64,000 bases of DNA from Parietichytrium sp. I65-24A (GCA_012862575.1 BLSF01000053.1:186001-250000), one strand, 5' to 3'; shown: positions 37,619 through 48,574, counted from the first letter of the stretch. Numbers and translations are program-made. The notes: a model not told the origin generated them from the letters alone.

Positions 37619-38830
37619 ATGGCGGTCGGCACGGTTGCGCGTACCGCGGCGTACGCGGTGGCGTACGCGTCGGCGTACGCGCGCGTGGGACGAAATGCGG
37701 GTGCTCAATGGAGAAGCATGGCGAGCTTTAGCGATAGGGGAGACGGGCGCGCTTGGGGACGGGGCAGAAGGCCGATGCAGAAAGATGGTCGCATGGCGGA
37801 TGAAGAATGGCAATGGCGGCGGAGAGAAGGCGATGGACATGGAGAATCCAATGCGCACAGTGCGCGAGGGAGAAGCGCGTTACACAGTGGCGAGGACGAC
37901 CAAAGGAGATCGATGTTGAGCTTTATGAGAAACTCCGGCAATGCGATTTCGCATTCGATTTCGCATTCGGATGTGGGAAATGTCTACGGTGCTTCCATCG
38001 CGTCTGATGGGAGCTTGGAAGGGAATGTTGGCGACGCAAAATCTCTCGCCAGCAAGGAGGCGGGAAATGCCAGACGTTCTTCGGCGAATGGGGAGAGCAT
38101 GCATGTGACGAGGTGGTTGGCGCTGGAAGGACTGTGCTCGCGACGCGAAGCTGACGGCTTCCTCATGCGGGGCTTGGTGCGAATCGACGGCCAGACTGCA
38201 GGGCCGGGTGCAAGAGTCTTTCCGGGTCAGCGCGCGTGGCTCGCGGACGAAGCTGTGGCGACGAAAGGCAGGCATCTTACGTTCCTGGTGCACAAACCTG
38301 TCGGGTACGTGAGCAGCCAACCCCGCCACGATGGTCAGGTGCCAGCTGTGCGCCTGCTTCACGACAAGTCTCGTTGTGCGGAATTCTCAGAGGATCTGAT
38401 TTTGCGCCAGAGCCCTTTTCGCTACACCAAAGGTCTGGCGCCGTGTGGAAGGTTGGACGTTGATAGCTCGGGCTTGCTGATCCTCAGCTCGGACGGTCGA
38501 GTGGCCAGACGCCTGGTTGGCGATAGAGAGGTGGAAAAGGAGTACATGGTGACAGTATCGGGCGAAATTGCCCCTGGCGGGTTGCAGCTTTTGAATCACG
38601 GCCTTGAGCTGGATGGAAGAAAGCTGAGGCCCGCCGAGGTGGAATGGGTGGGGGATCAAAAGCTACGATTTGTACTTCACGAAGGCAGATACCGCCAAAT
38701 TCGCCGTATGTGCGAGCTGGTTGGGCTAAAGGTGGTTACCCTAGTGCGAGTGAGAATCGGCAAAATAAAGCTTGACATTCCGGTAGGAATGTGGCGTGTT
38801 TTCAACCCGGACAAGGAGTCATTCGGTTGA
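37619..38830 (+). CDS. Pseudouridine synthase, RsuA/RluB/RluF family, likely organellar
   Basis: 403 residues, intronless. The first 150 residues are not conserved; the start (VARTAAYAVAYASAYARVGR) is rich in Ala and Arg with almost no acidic residues, like a mitochondrial or plastid presequence. An S4-type RNA-binding segment covers about residues 161-195 (RWLALEGLCSRREADGFLMR). The catalytic domain begins with FLVHKPVGYVSS and has the family's GRLDVDSSGLLIL motif (about residue 277), with the catalytic aspartate, then EKEYMV and EGRYRQIRRMCELVG near the end. The family converts uridine to pseudouridine in rRNA, or in RluF's case also in tRNA. Organellar rRNA is the likely target by inference from the presequence; the exact site cannot be read from sequence. 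Confidence 0.93.
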   Translation: MAVGTVARTAAYAVAYASAYARVGRNAGAQWRSMASFSDRGDGRAWGRGRRPMQKDGRMADEEWQWRRREGDGHGESNAHSARGRSALHSGEDDQRRSMLSFMRNSGNAISHSISHSDVGNVYGASIASDGSLEGNVGDAKSLASKEAGNARRSSANGESMHVTRWLALEGLCSRREADGFLMRGLVRIDGQTAGPGARVFPGQRAWLADEAVATKGRHLTFLVHKPVGYVSSQPRHDGQVPAVRLLHDKSRCAEFSEDLILRQSPFRYTKGLAPCGRLDVDSSGLLILSSDGRVARRLVGDREVEKEYMVTVSGEIAPGGLQLLNHGLELDGRKLRPAEVEWVGDQKLRFVLHEGRYRQIRRMCELVGLKVVTLVRVRIGKIKLDIPVGMWRVFNPDKESFG

Positions 38831-41740
38831 GCTGCATTGCTCCAAGCGTGTTTTCGTTTTGCTCGGACTGCTCGTGATGGCACGAGACTCCGAGACCCGG
38901 TCGACATCGGAAACTCCCTCTAGTGAACGTCAACCCCCTCTTCCCGGCAAGAATCGTTTGTGTTGTCTGTCTAACGAAGATGACCTCGGTGCCCAACTTC
39001 CTCTCAAGGTTCTGATGCTCAAAATGCACCCACAAGCTCTCAACTTCCCTTTGAGCCGTGTATCTAGCCTCTACTAGGTAGATAAAGAGAGCTTCTGTAC
39101 TTGCTCTGAATTGTTCGTTCTCCGTGTCGGTACTTCGCGTCCCGCCTCGGCAGTTCCGTTCGCATACTTTTGCGAAGTGCGAATTCATCTGTGAGTTACT
39201 TTTTTCTACAAGGAAGAATGCTCCATTCTGTCAATCCTCTTTATTTTGTGACTACGAACAAAAGATATATACAGTGTCCGCTTCTCTCGTTCCCATTTTC
39301 TGTTTCCTGTCAGCTAGTTTACTCAGCAGCTGCTTGCTTTCACAATCTCTTCACAATCTCTTGCATCATTTTTTTTTCCTGCCTCCAAATTCTCCAAATG
39401 ACCAGTACCGGTACTCTATCACCGCAGTTCGCTAAGACCTCGTCCAGTACGTGTAATGTTAGCGCTGCGAGACCAGCACAGCTTGCATCATCGAGTCCGA
39501 CTCAGCATCTTCCCCACACCTGGTCATCTCGACATTGCGCACTGCAGCCAACCACCGTCGCTGATGAGTGCAAATGCACCGATCACCCGTCCATGGTGTC
39601 CATTGTGCCCATGACACAACCACAGCGCCGGCACGAAAACGTTTCACGACTTTTACGAAGACGTCTGACATACAGTGCCTTGACGCACATCCTTCTGAGC
39701 TGTGATTTCTGCTACGATGCCAGGGTCCTGACTTGACTGCATGCGAGGGCACAATGTGCACTGTGCACTGTGCACTCCGTATCGCCTTAGGTGCAGACTA
39801 TCAGTACCTGTACTTGTACTTTGCACACCCAGGGATAAGCCAAACGCCGAGATGCGAGACGGAAACAGACAAAACAGACAAAACAGACCACTAAAAGAAC
39901 TAAACGCATCAAAATTCCCACGGACTGACGATCTGGCGCTCTGAAATTATGTTTACGTTTACGCTCATGTCCATGTCCATGTCCATGTCCACGTCCATGT
40001 TCAATTTCAAGCGACATCAACACAAGCGCCGGCCTCGAACGTTTCCTTCATTCAGTGGTACTCAGTACTCGAGTACTCTCAAAAGTCGGTGATGGCCTCC
40101 TCAAAATAGCTTTGCAGCTACCACCCTTTGCATTTTGCAGTCTGTCTTTTTTGCATTGTTGTATTTTGATTTCACTACTAAGAGAGACAGAGTTCCCAAC
40201 GAGCAGTTTAATCATTGCTGAATTCATAAACAGTGCAGGTTCAAAATAATTCATTCGAAAGTCGTCAATCAAATCAAACTAAAAACGGAACCTAAAAACA
40301 ACGTCGGAGACCTTTGCGCTGCGTCACCACCGTCCCCTCTGACCCGTCCCGCACGACCTGCGACGTCACCCTTTCCCCGCGCGCCTATTCACTCCTATCC
40401 ACCCTAATCGTTTACGTTAATACAAATTACCCCCGCGTTAGGATCTACAAGGAGTAGTCGTGTATAAGAGTGGACTAGTGAGGAAGACGAGGAAGATGAG
40501 CAAGGTGGGGGTGGAGATTGCTAGTGAAATCGGTAGGTGGTGTGTAGAGGAATTTGGGAGAGCTGGTCTGCGGTATTAGGGATTGTGGTATATATGCTTA
40601 GGGGAATAAGGTGGGATGTGAGGCGGGATGGACCGGTGCAACCTTGCTCCCAGCACGAGTCTGTTATCAGCAGCACCATCTTTTAATAAGCATCTACTCC
40701 CATAAGGTGGTACGACTTTGGGTAACTGATAAAGGAGAGCAAAACCGGAGAGATGCCACCAGACTCCGCGCAAGTGTGTTGGATATTGAGAGCGAACATT
40801 TTCCCTTTGTCAATCAATCATTCTCTCTCTCCAAAGCCAGGACCAAAAAGTGCAGTCAAACTAAACAAGAAAGTGATACCTTCACTTATTTAAAGTCAAA
40901 AGATGTCCAAAGTCTCATCTTTTTAATTGCAAAACTATAACAATTTAAATAAATTCATGCTATCTCTCCCCAACCAATGAAGCTCCATGTCAAGCATGGT
41001 GCACGCTCTTCTTAGAAAACCGGTGAGAAGCTTAGCGACAAACGATACGTCGACGAAGACGACCAAAACGTGAACAAGCTGAGAACTTGGAATTCATAGA
41101 ATTCATAGAATCTGGGGAAAAGTATTTATGAATGAATGAATAATGGCAGTGCAAATTGCAAACTGCAAATTATCAGCAACCTCTCTCTCCGATACATGAG
41201 ACCATGAGACAAGACATCCATATGATCCACCGTCCGAGAAGGATGGATCGATGATGTGACAATAAGTTACTTAGTGCTCATCACGAGAGCGGATACAGAG
41301 AGAGAGAGAGAGAGAGAGCAACAACAACAACACATCATCATCAACAACAAACAACAGCCAACAACAGACAGGAACGTTGTAAGAGTAGTGAGAAGAAGAG
41401 GCTACAGCTTCATACTGCTTCTAACAACTTCACTGTGCTTGAAGACTTGCAACGCGCAGTGGGATAGTGAGTGAGTGAGTGAGTGATTGCCTTGCTTGTG
41501 ATCCGCGAGGCAGCTGGCAAAACCTTAATTGACGAGCGCGTGTTCGTGTGTATATTTGTGCGATTGTGCTGTGGCGAAGATCGTGGACTGGTCGCGTGGC
41601 TTGTGTGTTTGGCGTCCTGTTCTATCTTTCGCTCTCTCCCTGGTTCGTGGCTGGCGGCTTTGGTGTCTGTTTGACTGTTTGACGTTTGACTGTTTGACGG
41701 GGAAAAAGTCAGCGGGAGCGGACGGTGCCGGTGGCGAGGG
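38831..41740. other. long intergenic region, no gene seen
   Basis: 2.9 kb between two + strand genes. It contains an ATGTCC array (39966-40005), a GTAC-rich palindrome (40064-40077), a (GA)10 run (41298-41318), CAACAA repeats (41318-41370) and a GTGA run (41466-41485). Open frames near 39170-39736 show no domain and are Ser/Thr-biased; I do not call them. The last 200 bp are probably the 5' UTR and promoter of the carrier gene. Confidence 0.5.
39966..40005 (+). repeat. (CATGTC)n hexamer array
   Basis: About six hexamers CATGTC, slightly degenerate. Confidence 0.85.
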
Positions 41741-42898
41741 ATGCTGCAAATGAAGTCAGAGAGCTCGATGAAGAGTGTGGCGGAGTCGGTGCAGCCGTTT
41801 GTGTGCGGTGGGCTCTCGGCGTGCTTTGCGTCGACGGTGATCCATCCAATTGATTTGACCAAGGTGAGACTTCAGCTCGCGGGAGAAAACTTGGCGCCGG
41901 GACAGGCGAAACCAAGCACCGTTCAGGTGATCAAGTCCGCTCTGCAACAGGATGGAATCAAGGGCCTGTACTCCGGGCTGACCGCTTCGCTAACGCGCCA
42001 AGCCACCTACGGAACCGCGCGCATCGGGCTCCATCGCTCATTCTCGGACAAGCTCGTTCAGCTCAACAATGGGGCAGAAATTCCGTTCTGGCAGAAAACT
42101 CTCAGTGGGCTCACAAGTGGCGCAATTGCGTAAGTTTACACTGCTTCTCGTTCTGGCGCAATGCATGGCTTTTATTGTTGTAAACACTGACCTTTGTTAC
42201 TTATCGTGCGTCATCCATACCTGCGTTCGGTTGAACGAAACAGCGTGTGCATCGGAACCCCGTTTGACGTTGCTCTCGTGCGCATGCAGTCGGACGGAAC
42301 CAAACCAGTTGACCAGAGGCGCAACTACAAGAACGTTTTTGATGCGCTTGCTCGCATTAGCCAGCAGGAAGGACTTCGCGGCCTGTGGAGCGGGCTTCTC
42401 CCCAACATCCTTCGCGGAATGAGCATGAACGTTGGTATGCTCGCCTGCTACGACGAGGCCAAGCAAGCTATTGTCAAGGTTACCAAAGAACCAGATTCAC
42501 TCACCACTCGCCTCGCTTCCAGCGCTGTTGCCGGATTCTGCTGCGCGTTCCTTTCCCTGCCTTTTGACATGATTAAGTCGCGTCTCCAGAACATGCGCGC
42601 AGACCCAGTGACTGGCCTCAAGCCATACTCTGGCGTCATGGACTGCGCGACCAAGACTATTCAGAAGGAGGGATTTCTGTCCCTATGGACCGGTTTTGGA
42701 GCGTACTATGGCCGTTGCGCACCACACGCTATGATCATTTTGCTGTCGGTGGAGCAAATCACGACAATATATAAGAGCGCATTCGGGCTCGACGGCGGAG
42801 AGCATTCCCTGTCTTCTGCAGCTCGTTTCACTTCCACTGGTTCTGTACACAATTACGTCGATGGCGACGAGGACAATGACGAAGAGTTCGACGATTAG
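41741..42898 (+). CDS. Mitochondrial carrier, 2-oxoglutarate/malate type
   Basis: Two exons, 41741-42129 and 42244-42898, give 347 residues; the 114-nt intron has GTAAGT and AACAG ends and splits an alanine codon. The product has three carrier repeats with the signatures PIDLTKVRLQ, PFDVALVRMQ and PFDMIKSRLQ. The second repeat contains SDGTKPVDQRRNYKNVFDAL, very close to the oxoglutarate carrier (SLC25A11/OGC), which exchanges 2-oxoglutarate for malate or other dicarboxylates across the inner membrane. The C-terminal 50 residues are an acidic extension (DGDEDNDEEFDD) not usual in the family. The start at 41741 gives MLQMKSESS; ATG 41750 is an alternative. A dicarboxylate carrier is the main alternative. 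Confidence 0.93.
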
Positions 42899-43910
42899 AC
42901 TCGCCTTCATCTCCTAAACTTGCACACTTTAACGACTAATCATAACACACTTGCTGATCCTGATCTCGTCAATCAACGTGGGAACCTTTCGACAGCTCTG
43001 CATCGCGCCATTCCATTTTGAGCCATGTCTTTCCATTATTAATTTTCAAACCAATCATTCGACTGTGAACAACAAACAATCTGCAATCTGCAATCTGCAA
43101 TCTGCAATCTGCAATCTGCAATCTGCAATCTGCAATCTGCAATCTGCAATCTGCAATCTGCAATTTGCAATTTGCGGACAGCACACGCACCAAATAAATG
43201 CATTGCTTTCCGAAAACAAAGTCAAACAAGGTCATTGACCTGCCCGTTCACCACCAGCTCTGTCTCGCACATGCGTTTCGTCATCCAGCCAAACAATAGA
43301 GTGTGCCATTTCCTTCTCCAATCGAATAGGCAAACAAAGCAGAACAAACAAACAAAGAGAAGAGAGAAACGGGAAAAAGAAAAGTGGTTGTTGTACAATC
43401 TCTTGCAAGCTTTGCACTCACTGCACACATTTCTGAACTCTTACTACTTCACACATCCAACATTCGCTCATTGCGGCACCGTGTCCGGTACAGGCAAGCC
43501 ATCACCACCAACATCCTTCAATCCAACAACCCTTCATGTTCCGAACGGTCAAAAACTCCATACTTAACCGTATACAAACAATACGAGACCAGGACTCTGT
43601 GCGTCGTGTCGTGCCTGTCATCACCGAGATCCACATCCGCAACCAGAAAAAACAGCGCTCAATTACTTGCGCGCACGTCCTCGCGGACCCTGATCAAGCC
43701 AAACCTAACCTCACCTAACCTAACCAAAGCGTCGTGCCATCAGCAGGAGACCCACATCGGCGGCAAGAGACTCGTCCTCGCGGGCCTTGTATCAAACGCC
43801 GCGAAGACAGACTCATCCTTTTGTCCACTCTTCGGTTTCATCTATCCATCCATCCATCCATTTACCATTGAAGTTTTACACATCAGTGAGCTCCAAAGTC
43901 GCGAGGAAAG
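42899..43910. other. intergenic region with heptamer array
   Basis: 1.0 kb between two + strand genes. It holds a CTGCAAT heptamer array (43077-43165), CAAACAAAG repeats (43330-43360), CCTAACC repeats (43703-43730) and CATC repeats just before the next start codon. No exon was recognised. Confidence 0.5.
43077..43165 (+). repeat. (CAATCTG)n heptamer array
   Basis: Twelve tandem heptamers, the last two changed to CAATTTG. Confidence 0.95.
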
Positions 43911-45941
43911 ATGGCCCAGCAAGCGAGCGCCGTTTTGATCGGCATGCGTGGCGCCGGAAAGTCCACTCTTGGGGCCGCTGGCGCCGAGGCTCTTGGCCTT
44001 CCGCACGTGGACATGGACGTGGAACTCGAGGCGCGGCAGCAAAAGTCCTGCGGAGACATCGTGGCCCAGGTGGGATGGGACGGTTTCCGGAAATTGGAGC
44101 TGGAAGCGCTGGAGCAAGTTCTCAGTGAAAGGCCTTTCGGGACTGTGATCTCTTGCGGCGGCGGAATCGTGGAGACCGAGCCTGCCAGAATGGCATTGCA
44201 ACGCTACGACGGCCCGGTGGTCCACGTGGACAGGCAGGCCGAAGATGTGGTGGCGTACTTGGAGGGGCGCGAAGCGGTGCAGGCAGCTTCTGGCAATGCG
44301 GACAAAGACACAGCGGATGCCAAGGATTCTGAGGCTGACAGTGATAATGCAGTGACCTCATCAGAGTCGCTTGCCAGAAGGCCAAAGTACGGCGAATCCG
44401 TGCTTGACGTGTGCAAGCGCCGGCAGCCGTTGTACGAGGCTTGCCGAACCCACGTGTTCACAATGTCAAAGGGCGAGAGCGACTGGTCACGCATCACAAC
44501 CGAGTTTCGCGAGTTCTTCCTGTCCCTCTATTGCCAGCCTACGCCAGACGTGGTTGCGCCTGGTGCTTGCTTTTCCTCCTGCCGAGCCTCAGAGCAGCTA
44601 GCGCTTGGCGACGAAAGCCCGGACGCGCTTCTGGTATCTGAGTGCTCGACAAGCTTGGAAATTGCTGCATTGCGCCGGCACACCAGGTGCCCCTTAATTT
44701 TGGATGCGCGCGCGAAACCTTCCGAGATGGTAAAGCTCGCGCTTGAGGCCTCGCTCCCTTATGTGGTCGTGCCCGTTTCGGAGGCCGCTCTGCTCGAGAC
44801 CCTCTCAGTAAGGTGGAGAGGCACGACGCGATTCATCGCAGCAGTCTCGAGCGAGTTCGCTTCTCACGACGAATCATGGCTTGACAAAGTCAATTGCGGC
44901 AGATTTCACGCAGTGCTCGCCCAGGATGTCGAGGTTCTTAATAAGCTTGTACAGGCTGACCTTGCACTTCCGATCATTGCTTGCTACGCAGAGTCAGAGA
45001 GTATGCAGACTTTGGCGGAGGTTTGGAGCGAGCGCGGGCCGGTCGTGGTTTCCCACGGTTTAGACGCTGCTAGTCAGCTACGAAGGTACTGTGCAGAGAA
45101 AGAGGAATTGCGCCTGATTGATCATTACTGCCTCTTTGGACATCCGATCCAGTTGTCGCCGTCTCCAGCGATGCACAACGCTGGGTTCAAGGCGCTGTCA
45201 CTGACTAAGCGCTACACTCTCTGCGACACCTCAGATATCTCTCGAATTCAACAGATCCTCCGCACGAAACGCTTTCGCGGAGCATCGGTCACCATTCCAC
45301 ACAAGGAGGCAGTGCAGCCAATGCTCGGTTCTTTATCAGATGCGGCCAAAGCGATTGGCGCTGTCAACACCATCATCAAGTCGGATGGCGGAGAACTGCT
45401 CGGCGATAACACCGACTGGTTTGGAATTTACAACTTGCTGAATGGCCCCCTCAAGGCGAGACAGACGTCCGGTTCTGACATTGCTTTAGTTATTGGTGCC
45501 GGCGGAACCGCACTCGCAGCTAGTTACTGCGTCCAGCAACTCGGACTGCAATTGGTCGTCTACAACCGAACGCTCGAGAAAGCCCAAAAGGTGGCCGACA
45601 AGTTTGGAGGCAAGGCGATCAGCGACCTGTCTGGCTTGAGCAACCTGGCCGCAGTGATCGGCACGATTCCAGCTAGTTCCAAATTCAAATTTCCGGACGA
45701 AGAGGTCTTGCGCAAGTATACTCCAGTGGTCTTTGATGCCGCTTATCGGCCCAGAGTAACAGAGCTGCTGAAACAGGCTAAGGAGTGTGGCTGCCAGACC
45801 TTTGAAGGCATTGATATGCTTGTCGAGCAAGGTCTCCGCCAGATGGAATTGTGGTCCGGAAAAGATGCTCCTCGGGAGGAGATGAATGCGGCTGCGAGAA
45901 AGTTTTATGATGACACTGACCCTGCGAAAAATGCCACTTAA
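43911..45941 (+). CDS. Shikimate kinase / dehydroquinase-like / shikimate dehydrogenase fusion
   Basis: 676 residues, intronless. Residues 1-185 are a shikimate kinase domain: P-loop GMRGAGKST, substrate aspartate in HVDMDVE, FRKLE, and CGGGIV. Residues about 215-395 align by order and spacing with the type I 3-dehydroquinase domain of fungal AROM, but the positions of the catalytic His (AVSSEF where AROM has ASWHD) and the Schiff-base Lys (FHAVLAQ where AROM has DIVKLVG) are not conserved. Residues about 400-676 are shikimate dehydrogenase: GHPIQLSPSPAMHN, catalytic Lys in VTIPHKEAV, Asp in GDNTDWFG, and the NADP loop IGAGGTA. The domain order matches the last three domains of AROM, and also the fungal QUTR/qa-1S repressor. 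Kinase and dehydrogenase activity look intact. No synthase or EPSP-synthase domains are joined to it here. Confidence 0.93.
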   Translation: MAQQASAVLIGMRGAGKSTLGAAGAEALGLPHVDMDVELEARQQKSCGDIVAQVGWDGFRKLELEALEQVLSERPFGTVISCGGGIVETEPARMALQRYDGPVVHVDRQAEDVVAYLEGREAVQAASGNADKDTADAKDSEADSDNAVTSSESLARRPKYGESVLDVCKRRQPLYEACRTHVFTMSKGESDWSRITTEFREFFLSLYCQPTPDVVAPGACFSSCRASEQLALGDESPDALLVSECSTSLEIAALRRHTRCPLILDARAKPSEMVKLALEASLPYVVVPVSEAALLETLSVRWRGTTRFIAAVSSEFASHDESWLDKVNCGRFHAVLAQDVEVLNKLVQADLALPIIACYAESESMQTLAEVWSERGPVVVSHGLDAASQLRRYCAEKEELRLIDHYCLFGHPIQLSPSPAMHNAGFKALSLTKRYTLCDTSDISRIQQILRTKRFRGASVTIPHKEAVQPMLGSLSDAAKAIGAVNTIIKSDGGELLGDNTDWFGIYNLLNGPLKARQTSGSDIALVIGAGGTALAASYCVQQLGLQLVVYNRTLEKAQKVADKFGGKAISDLSGLSNLAAVIGTIPASSKFKFPDEEVLRKYTPVVFDAAYRPRVTELLKQAKECGCQTFEGIDMLVEQGLRQMELWSGKDAPREEMNAAARKFYDDTDPAKNAT

Positions 45942-46219
45942 AAAGACTTGTAGCAAGGCTGTGAAATAGGTTCAACTGTGTAGTTCCTTTCTCTCCTCCT
46001 TTGATGTTTATTAGGAAGATTTTTTTTTCATGAGATATTATTATCTTTCACGTTGTGTTTTTTTATTTAAATATTGGAGTGAGTTTCTTGCGATTTGCCG
46101 CAAGAACCGGATTTGGCATACTCAACTATATACATTATACGATGCGAGATATGGAAGTTGTACGCTCCGCAGTACGGTGGAGAGAAAATCCACCAGCAAA
46201 AGTCAATGATTCACTACTT
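45942..46219. other. convergent intergenic gap
   Basis: 278 bp, AT-rich, with no gene. Poly-T runs lie at 46020-46030 and 46058-46070. Confidence 0.5.
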
Positions 46220-48574
46220 TCATTTCACTGCCAGAAGCTTCATCATAGCAATCGTGCGGTTCACGCCGCGTCTATTCAGCTCTTCCCAAAGCGAGTCAGT
46301 GTCACGGCCGGCCACCTCGGCTGCAATGGCTAATTCTGTGAGGCGGTTTTTCGAGTCTTCTGATATGCTTTGCACCTGCCCATATCGGCCTACAACCTGA
46401 TTCTCTATTGCAATGATGGTGTCAAATGCTCGCTTGATCTCTTCTGCACTGCTCTGGGCGCTCTTTGCTGTCGAACGGGCGGTCCCAAAATGTATTCTGA
46501 AGACAACATCAATATCACCTTCAGAACATAAACCAAGCCGTGCCAAATGCGCGAGGGCAGTGCGCGCCTGCAGCTCCCGTTTCGCTTGAGCGCTTTGGGA
46601 CCCCGTCACAGATTCGCTTGAGCGCCGCAACCCTAACAGCGGAACTGGTAGATTATCTATGCGAGAACCCATTGCGGTACATCTGAGCCACATGTCGTAG
46701 TCTTCGGCCATCTGTGTCTCGTCGTAGCCGCCAGCGCTGAGAACCATACTCCGTCTCGTCAAAATCGTGGGATGTATCACACAGCAGGCAAAATGAAGAC
46801 TCCAAGCGACGAAGGCACCGGACACATCCTCTCGTGCAAACGCAGGTTTGGCTTCCTTGTAAGTACAAGCGGCAGTTGCGCTCAGCTCACGGAAAAAGTC
46901 GTCCGTGGTGGTGGATGCAGGAAGGAAGTAGGCGCCTGACCCTATGGCGTCGCAAGAGGGATTTTGCTTTAGGTAGTCCAATTGCGTCGCAAATCGGTTT
47001 GGGGTGCAAATATCGTCGGCATCCATCCGAGCAATGAGTTTGCTAGAGACCACTGCCATACCTGCGTTTAAGGCACGTGCCACTCGACCTTGCCCACTTG
47101 GGCATTGAATTGCATGTGCTTGATGATCTCGCGAGCTCACAACATCCAACCTCAGGGAGCCAGGGTTAGGGATACGAGATGTTTCCGCGGCGAGAACTGC
47201 AGCTGCCACTTGTGCTGTATTGTCATCCGAATCATCATCGACGACGACAATTTGCATCGTGGTCGGCGTTTCCATTGTGTTTCTCTGCGCCAAAACGGAG
47301 CAGAGACAACCCTCGAGGGTTTTGGAGGCGTTCCTCGCAGGAATAAGGACCGCGACATCATACAACGGGACTGTTTCGTAGAAACCGATATGTACACGGT
47401 CAAACGATTGGCGAGCAAAGGCAGGCAGGTGGTACTGCTGCACGCCGAGGAGGGGGTTCAGGTCAATTTGATCCTCACAGGATCGGTTCTGCTCGTCCGA
47501 CGCACCATAAACGGGATTGGCAAAGTGATCTTGCACTCTATTGACGGTCACAACTGCCATTCTCTGAGGGCCTTGGAACATGCCGGCACGAGCTCTGATG
47601 ATCTGGCTGCCTGAATGGCGCCTTTCGACAGCGCTGGAGAAGGCCTTGGCGCCGTTCACCTCGAGCAAGTTCGGATGACCATATTGCTCGTGATCCAGCG
47701 CATCCAGTAGCGCCATCACGTCTCGCTGCCAGTACATGGATGAGCACAAATCCCATGGGTAATTCCAATCATATGTGCCAACGCCGAGCGGAAAACTCAT
47801 CGTCCCGTCTGCCCTCCTTTCAAACGATCCGGGTGGTGGCGGGTCCATGGTCTTCCCAGCGGGATGGCAAAATCCCATGCTCTCTGCAAGCTTAAAGTGG
47901 AACACCGCGACCCTTGCGTCATCCTCCATCAACCGCGATGCAGCACCGATGTCTACGGCCCTGAAGAACACCGCATCGTCGACGCAAAAGAGCACGAACT
48001 TGCACCTCGTCGCGGCGGCAGAGGCCCGCTCGTCCGCGGTTCCACTCCCACCATCGACCACATTTCCCCCGGAAACGTCAACATCAACATCAACATCAAC
48101 ATCAACGTCAACGTCAACGTCAACATGAACATGATGCCGTCGCTGGCTATACCCTCGGCCGAGCCGTAAAATGCCTTTAAGGTCCTGCTGAAAGTTCTCT
48201 TCGCGCACAAATACCGCCCACGCATGCTCCGCCTCAACAGCGTCGTACAATCTCTGCATCTCCACACCGCTGCTCTTATACAGCACGAACACATTTCGCG
48301 TCGACTTGGTCCCAGAGAAAGTCACTGCCACGGAGCGCAGCAGCTCCGCCAGCTGGAACGCGCGGTCCTTTGAGAACACCACCACCTGCACGTCCTGCAC
48401 GTTCTGCACGTTCTGCGATTCACATCGAGTGTCCTCGCTCCGTATGCCGCGCGTACGCTTGCCAGCACATTCCGCTCCCCCGCACTTGCTGTCCTCGCCG
48501 CCCAGGAAAGCCGAGATTCGACCTAGGAGCTGCGCGTCTTGGCCCACGCGCGCGCCAGAACTGTCCCCGCGCAT
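46220..48574 (-). CDS. Two-domain glycosyltransferase with Val-Asp repeat insert
   Basis: 784 residues. The N-terminal half begins (about residue 65) with VQVVVFSKDRAFQLAELLRS and has FVLFCVDDAVFF and a YPWDLCSSMYW segment, like a group of protist GT-A-fold glycosyltransferases. Between them is an insert of alternating Val-Asp (about residues 147-165) encoded by a hexamer repeat. The C-terminal half (about 395 onwards) is a GT2-family domain: YDVAVLIPARNASKTLEGCL, VVVDDDSDDNT, GRVARALNAGM, the metal-binding ARMDADDICTPNR, then GGYDETQMAEDYDMWLRC. The last feature matches the B3GNTL1 and bacterial beta-1,3-transferase branch of GT2. No signal anchor or membrane span is evident, so a cytosolic, or unrecognised N-terminal, location is possible. 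Donor and acceptor are unknown. The start is ATG 48574. Confidence 0.88.
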   Translation of the reverse strand: MRGDSSGARVGQDAQLLGRISAFLGGEDSKCGGAECAGKRTRGIRSEDTRCESQNVQNVQDVQVVVFSKDRAFQLAELLRSVAVTFSGTKSTRNVFVLYKSSGVEMQRLYDAVEAEHAWAVFVREENFQQDLKGILRLGRGYSQRRHHVHVDVDVDVDVDVDVDVDVSGGNVVDGGSGTADERASAAATRCKFVLFCVDDAVFFRAVDIGAASRLMEDDARVAVFHFKLAESMGFCHPAGKTMDPPPPGSFERRADGTMSFPLGVGTYDWNYPWDLCSSMYWQRDVMALLDALDHEQYGHPNLLEVNGAKAFSSAVERRHSGSQIIRARAGMFQGPQRMAVVTVNRVQDHFANPVYGASDEQNRSCEDQIDLNPLLGVQQYHLPAFARQSFDRVHIGFYETVPLYDVAVLIPARNASKTLEGCLCSVLAQRNTMETPTTMQIVVVDDDSDDNTAQVAAAVLAAETSRIPNPGSLRLDVVSSRDHQAHAIQCPSGQGRVARALNAGMAVVSSKLIARMDADDICTPNRFATQLDYLKQNPSCDAIGSGAYFLPASTTTDDFFRELSATAACTYKEAKPAFAREDVSGAFVAWSLHFACCVIHPTILTRRSMVLSAGGYDETQMAEDYDMWLRCTAMGSRIDNLPVPLLGLRRSSESVTGSQSAQAKRELQARTALAHLARLGLCSEGDIDVVFRIHFGTARSTAKSAQSSAEEIKRAFDTIIAIENQVVGRYGQVQSISEDSKNRLTELAIAAEVAGRDTDSLWEELNRRGVNRTIAMMKLLAVK
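48078..48130 (-). repeat. coding hexamer array (Val-Asp repeat)
   Basis: About nine GTTGAT/GTTGAC hexamers on the coding strand produce alternating Val and Asp inside the glycosyltransferase. It is the same general kind of hexamer as the intergenic arrays at 29437 and 33652. Confidence 0.92.

Noticed and set aside
39170-39736. 188-residue + strand frame
   Set aside because: It has no domain and a low-complexity Ser/Thr/His composition, and it lies in repeat-containing intergenic DNA.
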